NCBI GenBank assembly: GCA_034769895.1
Contig: CM068367.1
Location: 693,626,654-693,690,653, forward strand
Length of the DNA: 64,000 nucleotides
Direction: 5' to 3'
Source: Magicicada septendecula
Lineage: Eukaryota > Arthropoda > Insecta > Hemiptera > Cicadidae
In this document: positions 29,201 through 43,135 of the stretch, piece by piece
How the letters are laid out: each line of letters starts with the position of its first letter
How positions within the stretch are numbered: position 1 is the stretch's first letter
Translations under genes and position numbers: made by a program
The notes under the pieces: model-generated
Told to the model about the DNA's origin: nothing
The model's input: only the letters and a program-made list of their open reading frames with translations
The model's database searches: none

Positions 29201-29657
29201 CTTTTGTTACTGGGCAAGGGGTCACACACTTTGTAATACAATAGGGGGAGGTGATGTATTGTCTACTAGAGGTGGCAGAGCGTAACAAAGGGTAGTTTGG
29301 TACAAGCGGGAACAGGTCATTTTCTTGTCTGAGATTGTCGTTAAACAGACAAGTTGGGAATGCATTTTTAAACAGGTTTTACCCTAGGCTTACAATGTTT
29401 AAATAATTATTATATTATATTTAAATATCCTTACCTTATATATCATGGTTATTATATTATATTATATTATTACACCACATAATGATTATAAAAACACACT
29501 ATCCTAATTCTGAATTTACTTACTTCAATTCTTCCTTTTGCGTATTTTAAATTAACATTCATAGAGTGAATAATTCTACCACATATTAAATGACAAACAC
29601 AGGGCATTTTATCTTGCTAATTATCATTTATTCAGCAATTAAGCAGAGTGGCGCATT
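26288..29657. repeat. Macrosatellite copy 8 (class B, 3,370 bp)
   Basis: Private A at 29268 (C in others) destroys one CTCGAG (XhoI-type) site present in every other full copy. The late T tract is T13, giving the 1-bp deficit. Confidence 0.97.
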
Positions 29658-32600
29658 TGTAACGTTTGGCATAACGTTACAATTCGGGAACCTGGTTAAT
29701 TGGCTCAGGTCAATTAAACAGGCTGCCATTATCTTTATCAAATCATAAATAACTGGAAAGTAAACAAAAGTTAAATAGGATCCCGTGAATTGAGGAATAT
29801 TGACAGGGGTTTGTAGATTTATTCACTCACCTTTTTGGACCATGACATCTCTTTATTACATAAAGTTTTAACATCTCCGAAGAAATTTAGCATTGAGTAT
29901 ATTAAAAGTAAAAAACATTTGCACCTCTTGTACAAATAGAATTAGATTAATTAATGAGTTAACATAGCTTTTACTGCCCTCGGATCCGAGTATTTTGTTT
30001 CAGTATATGATATTAAAATTATCATCTTTATTTCGTGCCATCTGAAGAATGGGCTTATTTAACTTTAACGTGTTATATTCATAAAAGCCTTAAACTTAAC
30101 ACATATTATTACTAAGCATGAAATTACAATTTTATGGTAATTAAGTCAGTCTTTCGTGTTTTACTTTACTTTCATTGGTTAATTAAGTGTCTATCATGTA
30201 TTATTTTAAGTTAAGTTCTGAACCACGGAAGTAGAACTTCCGTGATACCTGAGTGTAACATCGTCGGCGAATCGGCGCTTCTATTGGTTGTGCAGGGTGT
30301 CTTGGAGATCTTCTGGCTATCGTGTTTTGGTGAAATCTGCTGTCATTCCTAAAGATGAGTCGTCTGTTGGGTCTGTAGATTCTTGTGGTAGATTTTGGGT
30401 TGTAACTTTCACTGGTATTCACATTGTTGTACCGCACATGTTACTTACGTTTAACAGTTACATTTTAACAGTTTAACATCACATTTAGGTGATGTTAGTT
30501 TGTTACAGAGATGTCATTGTCTTACACTCACTTCATTTTCGACATTTTTACATCATCCGGCTATCTCACACAAGCGTCTCCTCGTTTATAGGTTTTTATA
30601 TTGTCTACATACTTTTGTACGCTGTATCAGCAGCGGTGTCTGAGATACAACTGAACTGGCTAAGTATAGGGGTGAAGAGGCTGTCCGCGCGCGGGTAGCT
30701 TGTCAGCGTAAAAGTAGTTCCATATTCGATTAATATTTACTCGATTATTCTCTGACATATTTAACTATATTTAATTATACTACGGTATCTCTCACTTAGT
30801 ATTTTATTATTGTACATCATTATGTTTTTTATCAAGTTCCGATTTAATACAATTATTAGTCATATTCACGGGTAATTATGCGTGTTGATGCCGGTTTCGG
30901 CAGGTTAAAGCCGGGTTAATTATTAAGGGGTGTTATCGCAATTTTATTATAGAATTCTTTTTGATTTTAAAACTATTTATTTTGGGTATTATGGCGGGGT
31001 TACATTATCATTTTTTTGGGGGGTTTGGTTCTGTTTTAATGTGAGATTTTAAATTTCTTTTATTTCATTTTTTTCCTTGTTTAAAATCGTCACATACTCC
31101 TCCGCTTAAATATCGACACCGGGTTTTTTTTTGTGAGCAACGTACTGGGAGTATGCTCGGGGATTTCTGTGTTAAAATTTAATTTAGTACAAGATTTGTT
31201 TTCTCTATATCTCTTTAAATGATCTTGTTCATTTAAATGTTCTCCTCCGTGAAATTCCCTTTATCTCACTTCTTACCATGCTAATTTATATTTTAATTCT
31301 TAATACTAATTTCCTTAATTATCCGTAACTCACAATATCGTGGCCCGACTGATTACATTTTGCATACTCTAACTCTAGTAGTTAGTTTTCTGCACTTTCT
31401 TTAACTCTTGTAAAGAATTTTTCAGTGCGGCGCCGTTGTGACTTGTTACGTTACCTATATATAATTCTTAATTCTACTACAGAAATCTAAAGCCAATCCC
31501 ATACTTGACCTTAGATTCATTCTTATCCTAATTTCTTATGCTACTGAGAGAATCGGAATTTCACGAAGATAATAATTTTTGTTTTTAAATGATCAGCTGT
31601 AATACATAAACAAAAGGAGACAAACACTTTACTTTCAACGATCAGCTGTTACTGTGGAATGTGGGTCAAACTAGTTTTCTTCAAACAATGGCATTGTTTA
31701 TGCGTACAAAGGGGGGAGTTAACTCGAGGGAGAGAATATCTCTATTGTTCCATTTAACAATAGCTAACGGACACCTTATTAACTTGCACAGGCTTGCTTC
31801 AAAAAAAAAAAAGGGGTGGAGTGAGCGATGCGTACGCAATGTTACGGCCCGTTACTAAGCTGAGTTTTGTTACACTTTTATAATTATAATTATACTAACG
31901 TGTTATAATAATTTACGATATTATTAAACTTTTTATTTTAAATGACTTATTATTTATTATTATTACTTTGGTCTGATTTAAGAGACGGTTTCTTTTTGTT
32001 TCGAACTCGTTTGTTTACTTCGGGAAGCATCATTCCATAAAATTAATTAGTACACTCGTTTTATTTAGTCAGTAGTTCATATAACTCATCGTGTCAATAG
32101 AAACACGAATTACACATTTATGCAGGCTTGTACAGGAAAACTACAGAACTGATATTGTCGCAAAATTGACGTGTTAGAGACTGAATACTTTGACACGTAC
32201 ATACATGAATTGGTATAATACAATCTAATCTTTTCCCGTATAATCATATACGAGTATGTGCGTAATCTCACACAAAATATACACTTATATTTATACACTT
32301 ATAAATATCGTCAATATTATTCATATATGCTACTTAGAAAAAGGCTAAGTACAATTTCCTCTAAGTACAATGTAAGTACAATATACTACTTTTACATACA
32401 ATTTCCTAACTGAGTGCATAGATATACAGCATAGAGTATTTTATAATTGACACTAAGTACACTAACCATTTACACAACATGAAACCAAAAACAGTGGCGC
32501 ATTTTAATAATAAAATTATTTACTTGTTTTTTTTTTTTATTCGATTTAATTTTCAACATGTGTCTGAAATCTTTTGTTACTGGGCAAGGGGTCACACACT

Positions 32601-33027
32601 TTGTAATACAATAGGGGGAGGTGATGTATTGTCTACTCGAGGTGGCAGAGCGTAACAAAGGGTAGTTTGGTACAAGCGGGAACAGGTCATTTTCTTGTCT
32701 GAGATTGTCGTTAAACAGACAAGTTGGGAATGCATTTTTAAACAGGTTTTACCCTAGGCTTACAATGTTTAAATAATTATTATATTATATTTAAATATCC
32801 TTACCTTATATATCATGGTTATTATATTATATTATATTATTACACCACATAATGATTATAAAAACACACTATCCTAATTCTGAATTTACTTACTTCAATT
32901 CTTCCTTTTGCGTATTTTAAATTAACATTCATAGAGTGAATAATTCTACCACATATTAAATGACAAACACAGGGCATTTTATCTTGCTAATTATCATTTA
33001 TTCAGCAATTAAGCAGAGTGGCGCATT
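29658..33027. repeat. Macrosatellite copy 9 (class A, 3,370 bp)
   Basis: A class A copy embedded between class B copies 8 and 10. It has T7G6 in the T/G tract, A12 (one extra A) near 31801-31812, and T12 in the late T tract. The extra A truncates the short plus-strand frame seen elsewhere, which shows that frame is not under coding constraint. Confidence 0.97.
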
Positions 33028-36000
33028 TGTAACGTTTGGCATAACGTTACAATTCGGGAACCTGGTTAATTGGCTCAGGTCAATTAAACAGGCTGCCATT
33101 ATCTTTATCAAATCATAAATAACTGGAAAGTAAACAAAAGTTAAATAGGATCCCGTGAATTGAGGAATATTGACAGGGGTTTGTAGATTTATTCACTCAC
33201 CTTTTTGGACCATGACATCTCTTTATTACATAAAGTTTTAACATCTCCGAAGAAATTTAGCATTGAGTATATTAAAAGTAAAAAACATTTGCACCTCTTG
33301 TACAAATAGAATTAGATTAATTAATGAGTTAACATAGCTTTTACTGCCCTCGGATCCGAGTATTTTGTTTCAGTATATGATATTAAAATTATCATCTTTA
33401 TTTCGTGCCATCTGAAGAATGGGCTTATTTAACTTTAACGTGTTATATTCATAAAAGCCTTAAACTTAACACATATTATTAATAAGCATGAAATTACAAT
33501 TTTATGGTAATTAAGTCAGTCTTTCGTGTTTTACTTTACTTTCATTGGTTAATTAAGTGTCTATCATGTATTATTTTAAGTTAAGTTCTGAACCACGGAA
33601 GTAGAACTTCCGTGATACTTGAGTGTAACATCGTCGGCGAATCGGCGCTTCTATTGGTTGTGCAGGGTGTCTTGGAGATCTTCTGGCTATCGTGTTTTGG
33701 TGAAATCTGCTGTCATTCCTAAAGATGAGTCGTCTGTTGGGTCTGTAGATTCTTGTGGTAGATTTTGGGTTGTAACTTTCACTGGTATTCACATTGTTGT
33801 ACCGCACATGTTACTTACGTTTAACAGTTACATTTTAACAGTTTAACATCACATTTAGGTGATGTTAGTTTGTTACAGAGATGTCATTGTCTTACACTCA
33901 CTTCATTTTCGACATTTTTACATCATCCGGCTATCTCACACAAGCGTCTCCTCGTTTATAGGTTTTTATATTGTCTACATACTTTTGTACGCTGTATCAG
34001 CAGCGGTGTCTGAGATACAACTGAACTGGCTAAGTATAGGGGTGAAGAGGCTGTCCGCGCGCGGGTAGCTTGTCAGCGTAAAAGTAGTTCCATATTCGAT
34101 TAATATTTACTCGATTATTCTCTGACATATTTAACTATATTTAATTATACTACGGTATCTCTCACTTAGTATTTTATTATTGTACATCATTATGTTTTTT
34201 ATCAAGTTCCGATTTAATACAATTATTAGTCATATTCACGGGTAATTATGCGTGTTGATGCCGGTTTCGGCAGGTTAAAGCCGGGTTAATTATTAAGGGG
34301 TGTTATCGCAATTTTATTATAGAATTCTTTTTGATTTTAAAACTATTTATTTTGGGTATTATGGCGGGGTTACATTATCATTTTTTTGGGGGGTTTGGTT
34401 CTGTTTTAATGTGAGATTTTAAATTTCTTTTATTTCATTTTTTTCCTTGTTTAAAATCGTCACATACTCCTCCGCTTAAATATCGACACCGGGTTTTTTT
34501 TTGTGAGCAACGTACTGGGAGTATGCTCGGGGATTTCTGTGTTAAAATTTAATTTAGTACAAGATTTGTTTTCTCTATATCTCTTTAAATGATCTTGTTC
34601 ATTTAAATGTTCTCCTCCGTGAAATTCCCTTTATCTCACTTCTTACCATGCTAATTTATATTTTAATTCTTAATACTAATTTCCTTAATTATCCGTAACT
34701 CACAATATCGTGGCCCGACTGATTACATTTTGCATACTCTAACTCTAGTAGTTAGTTTTCTGCACTTTCTTTAACTCTTGTAAAGAATTTTTCAGTGCGG
34801 CGCCGTTGTGACTTGTTACGTTACCTATATATAATTCTTAATTCTACTACAGAAATCTAAAGCCAATCCCATACTTGACCTTAGATTCATTCTTATCCTA
34901 ATTTCTTATGCTACTGAGAGAATCGGAATTTCACGAAGATAATAATTTTTGTTTTTAAATGATCAGCTGTAATACATAAACAAAAGGAGACAAACACTTT
35001 ACTTTCAACGATCAGCTGTTACTGTGGAATGTGGGTCAAACTAGTTTTCTTCAAACAATGGCATTGTTTATGCGTACAAAGGGGGGAGTTAACTCGAGGG
35101 AGAGAATATCTCTATTGTTCCATTTAACAATAGCTAACGGACACCTTATTAACTTGCACAGGCTTGCTTCAAAAAAAAAAAGGGGTGGAGTGAGCGATGC
35201 GTACGCAATGTTACGGCCCGTTACTAAGCTGAGTTTTGTTACACTTTTATAATTATAATTATACTAACGTGTTATAATAATTTACGATATTATTAAACTT
35301 TTTATTTTAAATGACTTATTATTTATTATTATTACTTTGGTCTGATTTAAGAGACGGTTTCTTTTTGTTTCGAACTCGTTTGTTTACTTCGGGAAGCATC
35401 ATTCCATAAAATTAATTAGTACACTCGTTTTATTTAGTCAGTAGTTCATATAACTCATCGTGTCAATAGAAACACGAATTACACATTTATGCAGGCTTGT
35501 ACAGGAAAACTACAGAACTGATATTGTCGCAAAATTGACGTGTTAGAGACTGAATACTTTGACACGTACATACATGAATTGGTATAATACAATCTAATCT
35601 TTTCCCGTATAATCATATACGAGTATGTGCGTAATCTCACACAAAATATACACTTATATTTATACACTTATAAATATCGTCAATATTATTCATATATGCT
35701 ACTTAGAAAAAGGCTAAGTACAATTTCCTCTAAGTACAATGTAAGTACAATATACTACTTTTACATACAATTTCCTAACTGAGTGCATAGATATACAGCA
35801 TAGAGTATTTTATAATTGACACTAAGTACACTAACCATTTACACAACATGAAACCAAAAACAGTGGCGCATTTTAATAATAAAATTATTTACTTGTTTTT
35901 TTTTTTTTATTCGATTTAATTTTCAACATGTGTCTGAAATCTTTTGTTACTGGGCAAGGGGTCACACACTTTGTAATACAATAGGGGGAGGTGATGTATT

Positions 36001-36397
36001 GTCTACTCGAGGTGGCAGAGCGTAACAAAGGGTAGTTTGGTACAAGCGGGAACAGGTCATTTTCTTGTCTGAGATTGTCGTTAAACAGACAAGTTGGGAA
36101 TGCATTTTTAAACAGGTTTTACCCTAGGCTTACAATGTTTAAATAATTATTATATTATATTTAAATATCCTTACCTTATATATCATGGTTATTATATTAT
36201 ATTATATTATTACACCACATAATGATTATAAAAACACACTATCCTAATTCTGAATTTACTTACTTCAATTCTTCCTTTTGCGTATTTTAAATTAACATTC
36301 ATAGAGTGAATAATTCTACCACATATTAAATGACAAACACAGGGCATTTTATCTTGCTAATTATCATTTATTCAGCAATTAAGCAGAGTGGCGCATT
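33028..36397. repeat. Macrosatellite copy 10 (class B, 3,370 bp)
   Basis: Class B at the two diagnostic sites, but with the T7G6 tract otherwise found in class A copies 9, 11 and 12. This copy is the clearest mosaic. Late T tract T13. Confidence 0.97.
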
Positions 36398-39300
36398 TGT
36401 AACGTTTGGCATAACGTTACAATTCGGGAACCTGGTTAATTGGCTCAGGTCAATTAAACAGGCTGCCATTATCTTTATCAAATCATAAATAACTGGAAAG
36501 TAAACAAAAGTTAAATAGGATCCCGTGAATTGAGGAATATTGACAGGGGTTTGTAGATTTATTCACTCACCTTTTTGGACCATGACATCTCTTTATTACA
36601 TAAAGTTTTAACATCTCCGAAGAAATTTAGCATTGAGTATATTAAAAGTAAAAAACATTTGCACCTCTTGTACAAATAGAATTAGATTAATTAATGAGTT
36701 AACATAGCTTTTACTGCCCTCGGATCCGAGTATTTTGTTTCAGTATATGATATTAAAATTATCATCTTTATTTCGTGCCATCTGAAGAATGGGCTTATTT
36801 AACTTTAACGTGTTATATTCATAAAAGCCTTAAACTTAACACATATTATTACTAAGCATGAAATTACAATTTTATGGTAATTAAGTCAGTCTTTCGTGTT
36901 TTACTTTACTTTCATTGGTTAATTAAGTGTCTATCATGTATTATTTTAAGTTAAGTTCTGAACCACGGAAGTAGAACTTCCGTGATACCTGAGTGTAACA
37001 TCGTCGGCGAATCGGCGCTTCTATTGGTTGTGCAGGGTGTCTTGGAGATCTTCTGGCTATCGTGTTTTGGTGAAATCTGCTGTCATTCCTAAAGATGAGT
37101 CGTCTGTTGGGTCTGTAGATTCTTGTGGTAGATTTTGGGTTGTAACTTTCACTGGTATTCACATTGTTGTACCGCACATGTTACTTACGTTTAACAGTTA
37201 CATTTTAACAGTTTAACATCACATTTAGGTGATGTTAGTTTGTTACAGAGATGTCATTGTCTTACACTCACTTCATTTTCGACATTTTTACATCATCCGG
37301 CTATCTCACACAAGCGTCTCCTCGTTTATAGGTTTTTATATTGTCTACATACTTTTGTACGCTGTATCAGCAGCGGTGTCTGAGATACAACTGAACTGGC
37401 TAAGTATAGGGGTGATGAGGCTGTCCGCGCGCGGGTAGCTTTCAGCGTAAAAGTAGTTCCATATTCGATTAATATTTACTCGATTATTCTCTGAGATATT
37501 TAACTATATTTAATTATACTACGGTATCTCTCACTTAGTATTTTATTATTGTACATCATTATGTTTTTTATCAAGTTCCGATTTAATACAATTATTAGTC
37601 ATATTCACGGGTAATTATGCGTGTTGATGCCGGTTTCGGCAGGTTAAAGCCGGGTTAATTATTAAGGGGTGTTATCGCAATTTTATTATAGAATTCTTTT
37701 TGATTTTAAAACTATTTATTTTGGGTATTATGGCGGGGTTACATTATCATTTTTTTGGGGGGTTTGGTTCTGTTTTAATGTGAGATTTTAAATTTCTTTT
37801 ATTTCATTTTTTTCCTTGTTTAAAATCGTCACATACTCCTCCGCTTAAATATCGACACCGGGTTTTTTTTTGTGAGCAACGTACTGGGAGTATGCTCGGG
37901 GATTTCTGTGTTAAAATTTAATTTAGTACAAGATTTGTTTTCTCTATATCTCTTTAAATGATCTTGTTCATTTAAATGTTCTCCTCCGTGAAATTCCCTT
38001 TATCTCACTTCTTACCATGCTAATTTATATTTTAATTCTTAATACTAATTTCCTTAATTATCCGTAACTCACAATATCGTGGCCCGACTGATTACATTTT
38101 GCATACTCTAACTCTAGTAGTTAGTTTTCTGCACTTTCTTTAACTCTTGTAAAGAATTTTTCAGTGCGGCGCCGTTGTGACTTGTTACGTTACCTATATA
38201 TAATTCTTAATTCTACTACAGAAATCTAAAGCCAATCCCATACTTGACCTTAGATTCATTCTTATCCTAATTTCTTATGCTACTGAGAGAATCGGAATTT
38301 CACGAAGATAATAATTTTTGTTTTTAAATGATCAGCTGTAATACATAAACAAAAGGAGACAAACACTTTACTTTCAACGATCAGCTGTTACTGTGGAATG
38401 TGGGTCAAACTAGTTTTCTTCAAACAATGGCATTGTTTATGCGTACAAAGGGGGGAGTTAACTCGAGGGAGAGAATATCTCTATTGTTCCATTTAACAAT
38501 AGCTAACGGACACCTTATTAACTTGCACAGGCTTGCTTCAAAAAAAAAAAGGGGTGGAGTGAGCGATGCGTACGCAATGTTACGGCCCGTTACTAAGCTG
38601 AGTTTTGTTACACTTTTATAATTATAATTATACTAACGTGTTATAATAATTTACGATATTATTAAACTTTTTATTTTAAATGACTTATTATTTATTATTA
38701 TTACTTTGGTCTGATTTAAGAGACGGTTTCTTTTTGTTTCGAACTCGTTTGTTTACTTCGGGAAGCATCATTCCATAAAATTAATTAGTACACTCGTTTT
38801 ATTTAGTCAGTAGTTCATATAACTCATCGTGTCAATAGAAACACGAATTACACATTTATGCAGGCTTGTACAGGAAAACTACAGAACTGATATTGTCGCA
38901 AAATTGACGTGTTAGAGACTGAATACTTTGACACGTACATACATGAATTGGTATAATACAATCTAATCTTTTCCCGTATAATCATATACGAGTATGTGCG
39001 TAATCTCACACAAAATATACACTTATATTTATACACTTATAAATATCGTCAATATTATTCATATATGCTACTTAGAAAAAGGCTAAGTACAATTTCCTCT
39101 AAGTACAATGTAAGTACAATATACTACTTTTACATACAATTTCCTAACTGAGTGCATAGATATACAGCATAGAGTATTTTATAATTGACACTAAGTACAC
39201 TAACCATTTACACAACATGAAACCAAAAACAGTGGCGCATTTTAATAATAAAATTATTTACTTGTTTTTTTTTTTTTTATTCGATTTAATTTTCAACATG

Positions 39301-39767
39301 TGTCTGAAATCTTTTGTTACTGGGCAAGGGGTCACACACTTTGTAATACAATAGGGGGAGGTGATGTATTGTCTACTCGAGGTGGCAGAGCGTAACAAAG
39401 GGTAGTTTGGTACAAGCGGGAACAGGTCATTTTCTTGTCTGAGATTGTCGTTAAACAGACAAGTTGGGAATGCATTTTTAAACAGGTTTTACCCTAGGCT
39501 TACAATGTTTAAATAATTATTATATTATATTTAAATATCCTTACCTTATATATCATGGTTATTATATTATATTATATTATTACACCACATAATGATTATA
39601 AAAACACACTATCCTAATTCTGAATTTACTTACTTCAATTCTTCCTTTTGCGTATTTTAAATTAACATTCATAGAGTGAATAATTCTACCACATATTAAA
39701 TGACAAACACAGGGCATTTTATCTTGCTAATTATCATTTATTCAGCAATTAAGCAGAGTGGCGCATT
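36398..39767. repeat. Macrosatellite copy 11 (class A, 3,370 bp)
   Basis: Private changes: T at 37416 (A elsewhere), loss of one G near 37441, and G at 37495 (C elsewhere). T7G6 tract; late T tract T14. The single-base loss explains the length. Confidence 0.97.
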
Positions 39768-42700
39768 TGTAACGTTTGGCATAACGTTACAATTCGGGAA
39801 CCTGGTTAATTGGCTCAGGTCAATTAAACAGGCTGCCATTATCTTTATCAAATCATAAATAACTGGAAAGTAAACAAAAGTTAAATAGGATCCCGTGAAT
39901 TGAGGAATATTGACAGGGGTTTGTAGATTTATTCACTCACCTTTTTGGACAATGACATCTCTTTATTACATAAAGTTTTAACATCTCCGAAGAAATTTAG
40001 CATTGAGTATATTAAAAGTAAAAAACATTTGCACCTCTTGTACAAATAGAATTAGATTAATTAATGAGTTAACATAGCTTTTACTGCCCTCGGATCCGAG
40101 TATTTTGTTTCAGTATATGATATTAAAATTATCATCTTTATTTCGTGCCATCTGAAGAATGGGCTTATTTAACTTTAACGTGTTATATTCATAAAAGCCT
40201 TAAACTTAACACATATTATTACTAAGCATGAAATTACAATTTTATGGTAATTAAGTCAGTCTTTCGTGTTTTACTTTACTTTCATTGGTTAATTAAGTGT
40301 CTATCATGTATTATTTTAAGTTAAGTTCTGAACCACGGAAGTAGAACTTCCGTGATACCTGAGTGTAACATCGTCGGCGAATCGGCGCTTCTATTGGTTG
40401 TGCAGGGTGTCTTGGAGATCTTCTGGCTATCGTGTTTTGGTGAAATCTGCTGTCATTCCTAAAGATGAGTCGTCTGTTGGGTCTGTAGATTCTTGTGGTA
40501 GATTTTGGGTTGTAACTTTCACTGGTATTCACATTGTTGTACCGCACATGTTACTTACGTTTAACAGTTACATTTTAACAGTTTAACATCACATTTAGGT
40601 GATGTTAGTTTGTTACAGAGATGTCATTGTCTTACACTCACTTCATTTTCGACATTTTTACATCATCCGGCTATCTCACACAAGCGTCTCCTCGTTTATA
40701 GGTTTTTATATTGTCTACATACTTTTGTACGCTGTATCAGCAGCGGTGTCTGAGATACAACTGAACTGGCTAAGTATAGGGGCGAAGAGGCTGTCCGCGC
40801 GCGGGTAGCTTGTCAGCGTAAAAGTAGTTCCATTTCGATTAATATTTACTCGATTATTCTCTGACATATTTAACTATATTTAATTATACTACGGTATCTC
40901 TCACTTAGTATTTTATTATTGTACATCATTATGTTTTTTATCAAGTTCCGATTTAATACAATTATTAGTCATATTCACGGGTAATTATGCGTGTTGATGC
41001 CGGTTTCGGCAGGTTAAAGCCGGGTTAATTATTAAGGGGTGTTATCGCAATTTTATTATAGAATTCTTTTTGATTTTAAAACTATTTATTTTGGGTATTA
41101 TGGCGGGGTTACATTATCATTTTTTTGGGGGGTTTGGTTCTGTTTTAATGTGAGATTTTAAATTTCTTTTATTTCATTTTTTTCCTTGTTTAAAATCGTC
41201 ACATACTCCTCCGCTTAAATATCGACACCGGGTTTTTTTTTGTGAGCAACGTACTGGGAGTATGCTCGGGGATTTCTGTGTTAAAATTTAATTTAGTACA
41301 AGATTTGTTTTCTCTATATCTCTTTAAATGATCTTGTTCATTTAAATGTTCTCCTCCGTGAAATTCCCTTTATCTCACTTCTTACCATGCTAATTTATAT
41401 TTTAATTCTTAATACTAATTTCCTTAATTATCCGTAACTCACAATATCGTGGCCCGACTGATTACATTTTGCATACTCTAACTCTAGTAGTTAGTTTTCT
41501 GCACTTTCTTTAACTCTTGTAAAGAATTTTTCAGTGCGGCGCCGTTGTGACTTGTTACGTTACCTATATATAATTCTTAATTCTACTACAGAAATCTAAA
41601 GCCAATCCCATACTTGACCTTAGATTCATTCTTATCCTAATTTCTTATGCTACTGAGAGAATCGGAATTTCACGAAGATAATAATTTTTGTTTTTAAATG
41701 ATCAGCTGTAATACATAAACAAAAGGAGACAAACACTTTACTTTCAACGATCAGCTGTTACTGTGGAATGTGGGTCAAACTAGTTTTCTTCAAACAATGG
41801 CATTGTTTATGCGTACAAAGGGGGGAGTTAACTCGAGGGAGAGAATATCTCTATTGTTCCATTTAACAATAGCTAACGGACACCTTATTAACTTGCACAG
41901 GCTTGCTTCAAAAAAAAAAAGGGGTGGAGTGAGCGATGCGTACGCAATGTTACGGCCCGTTACTAAGCTGAGTTTTGTTACACTTTTATAATTATAATTA
42001 TACTAACGTGTTATAATAATTTACGATATTATTAAACTTTTTATTTTAAATGACTTATTATTTATTATTATTACTTTGGTCTGATTTAAGAGACGGTTTC
42101 TTTTTGTTTCGAACTCGTTTGTTTACTTCGGGAAGCATCATTCCATAAAATTAATTAGTACACTCGTTTTATTTAGTCAGTAGTTCATATAACTCATCGT
42201 GTCAATAGAAACACGAATTACACATTTATGCAGGCTTGTACAGGAAAACTACAGAACTGATATTGTCGCAAAATTGACGTGTTAGAGACTGAATACTTTG
42301 ACACGTACATACATGAATTGGTATAATACAATCTAACCTTTTCCCGTATAATCATATACGAGTATGTGCGTAATCTCACACAAAATATACACTTATATTT
42401 ATACACTTATAAATATCGTCAATATTATTCATATATGCTACTTAGAAAAAGGCTAAGTACAATTTCCTCTAAGTACAATGTAAGTACAATATACTACTTT
42501 TACATACAATTTCCTAACTGAGTGCATAGATATACAGCATAGAGTATTTTATAATTGACACTAAGTACACTAACCATTTACACAACATGAAACCAAAAAC
42601 AGTGGCGCATTTTAATAATAAAATTATTTACTTGTTTTTTTTTTTTATTCGATTTAATTTTCAACATGTGTCTGAAATCTTTTGTTACTGGGCAAGGGGT

Positions 42701-43135
42701 CACACACTTTGTAATACAATAGGGGGAGGTGATGTATTGTCTACTCGAGGTGGCAGAGCGTAACAAAGGGTAGTTTGGTACAAGCGGGAACAGGTCATTT
42801 TCTTGTCTGAGATTGTCGTTAAACAGACAAGTTGGGAATGCATTTTTAAACAGGTTTTACCCTAGGCTTACAATGTTTAAATAATTATTATATTATATTT
42901 AAATATCCTTACCTTATATATCATGGTTATTATATTATATTATATTATTACACCACATAATGATTATAAAAACACACTATCCTAATTCTGAATTTACTTA
43001 CTTCAATTCTTCCTTTTGCGTATTTTAAATTAACATTCATAGAGTGAATAATTCTACCACATATTAAATGACAAACACAGGGCATTTTATCTTGCTAATT
43101 ATCATTTATTCAGCAATTAAGCAGAGTGGCGCATT
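39768..43135. repeat. Macrosatellite copy 12 (class A, 3,368 bp)
   Basis: Among the most diverged copies, though internal: A at 39951, C at 40783, a 1-bp loss near 40834, and C at 42337. T7G6 tract and late T12 tract. These indels explain the 3-bp deficit. Confidence 0.97.
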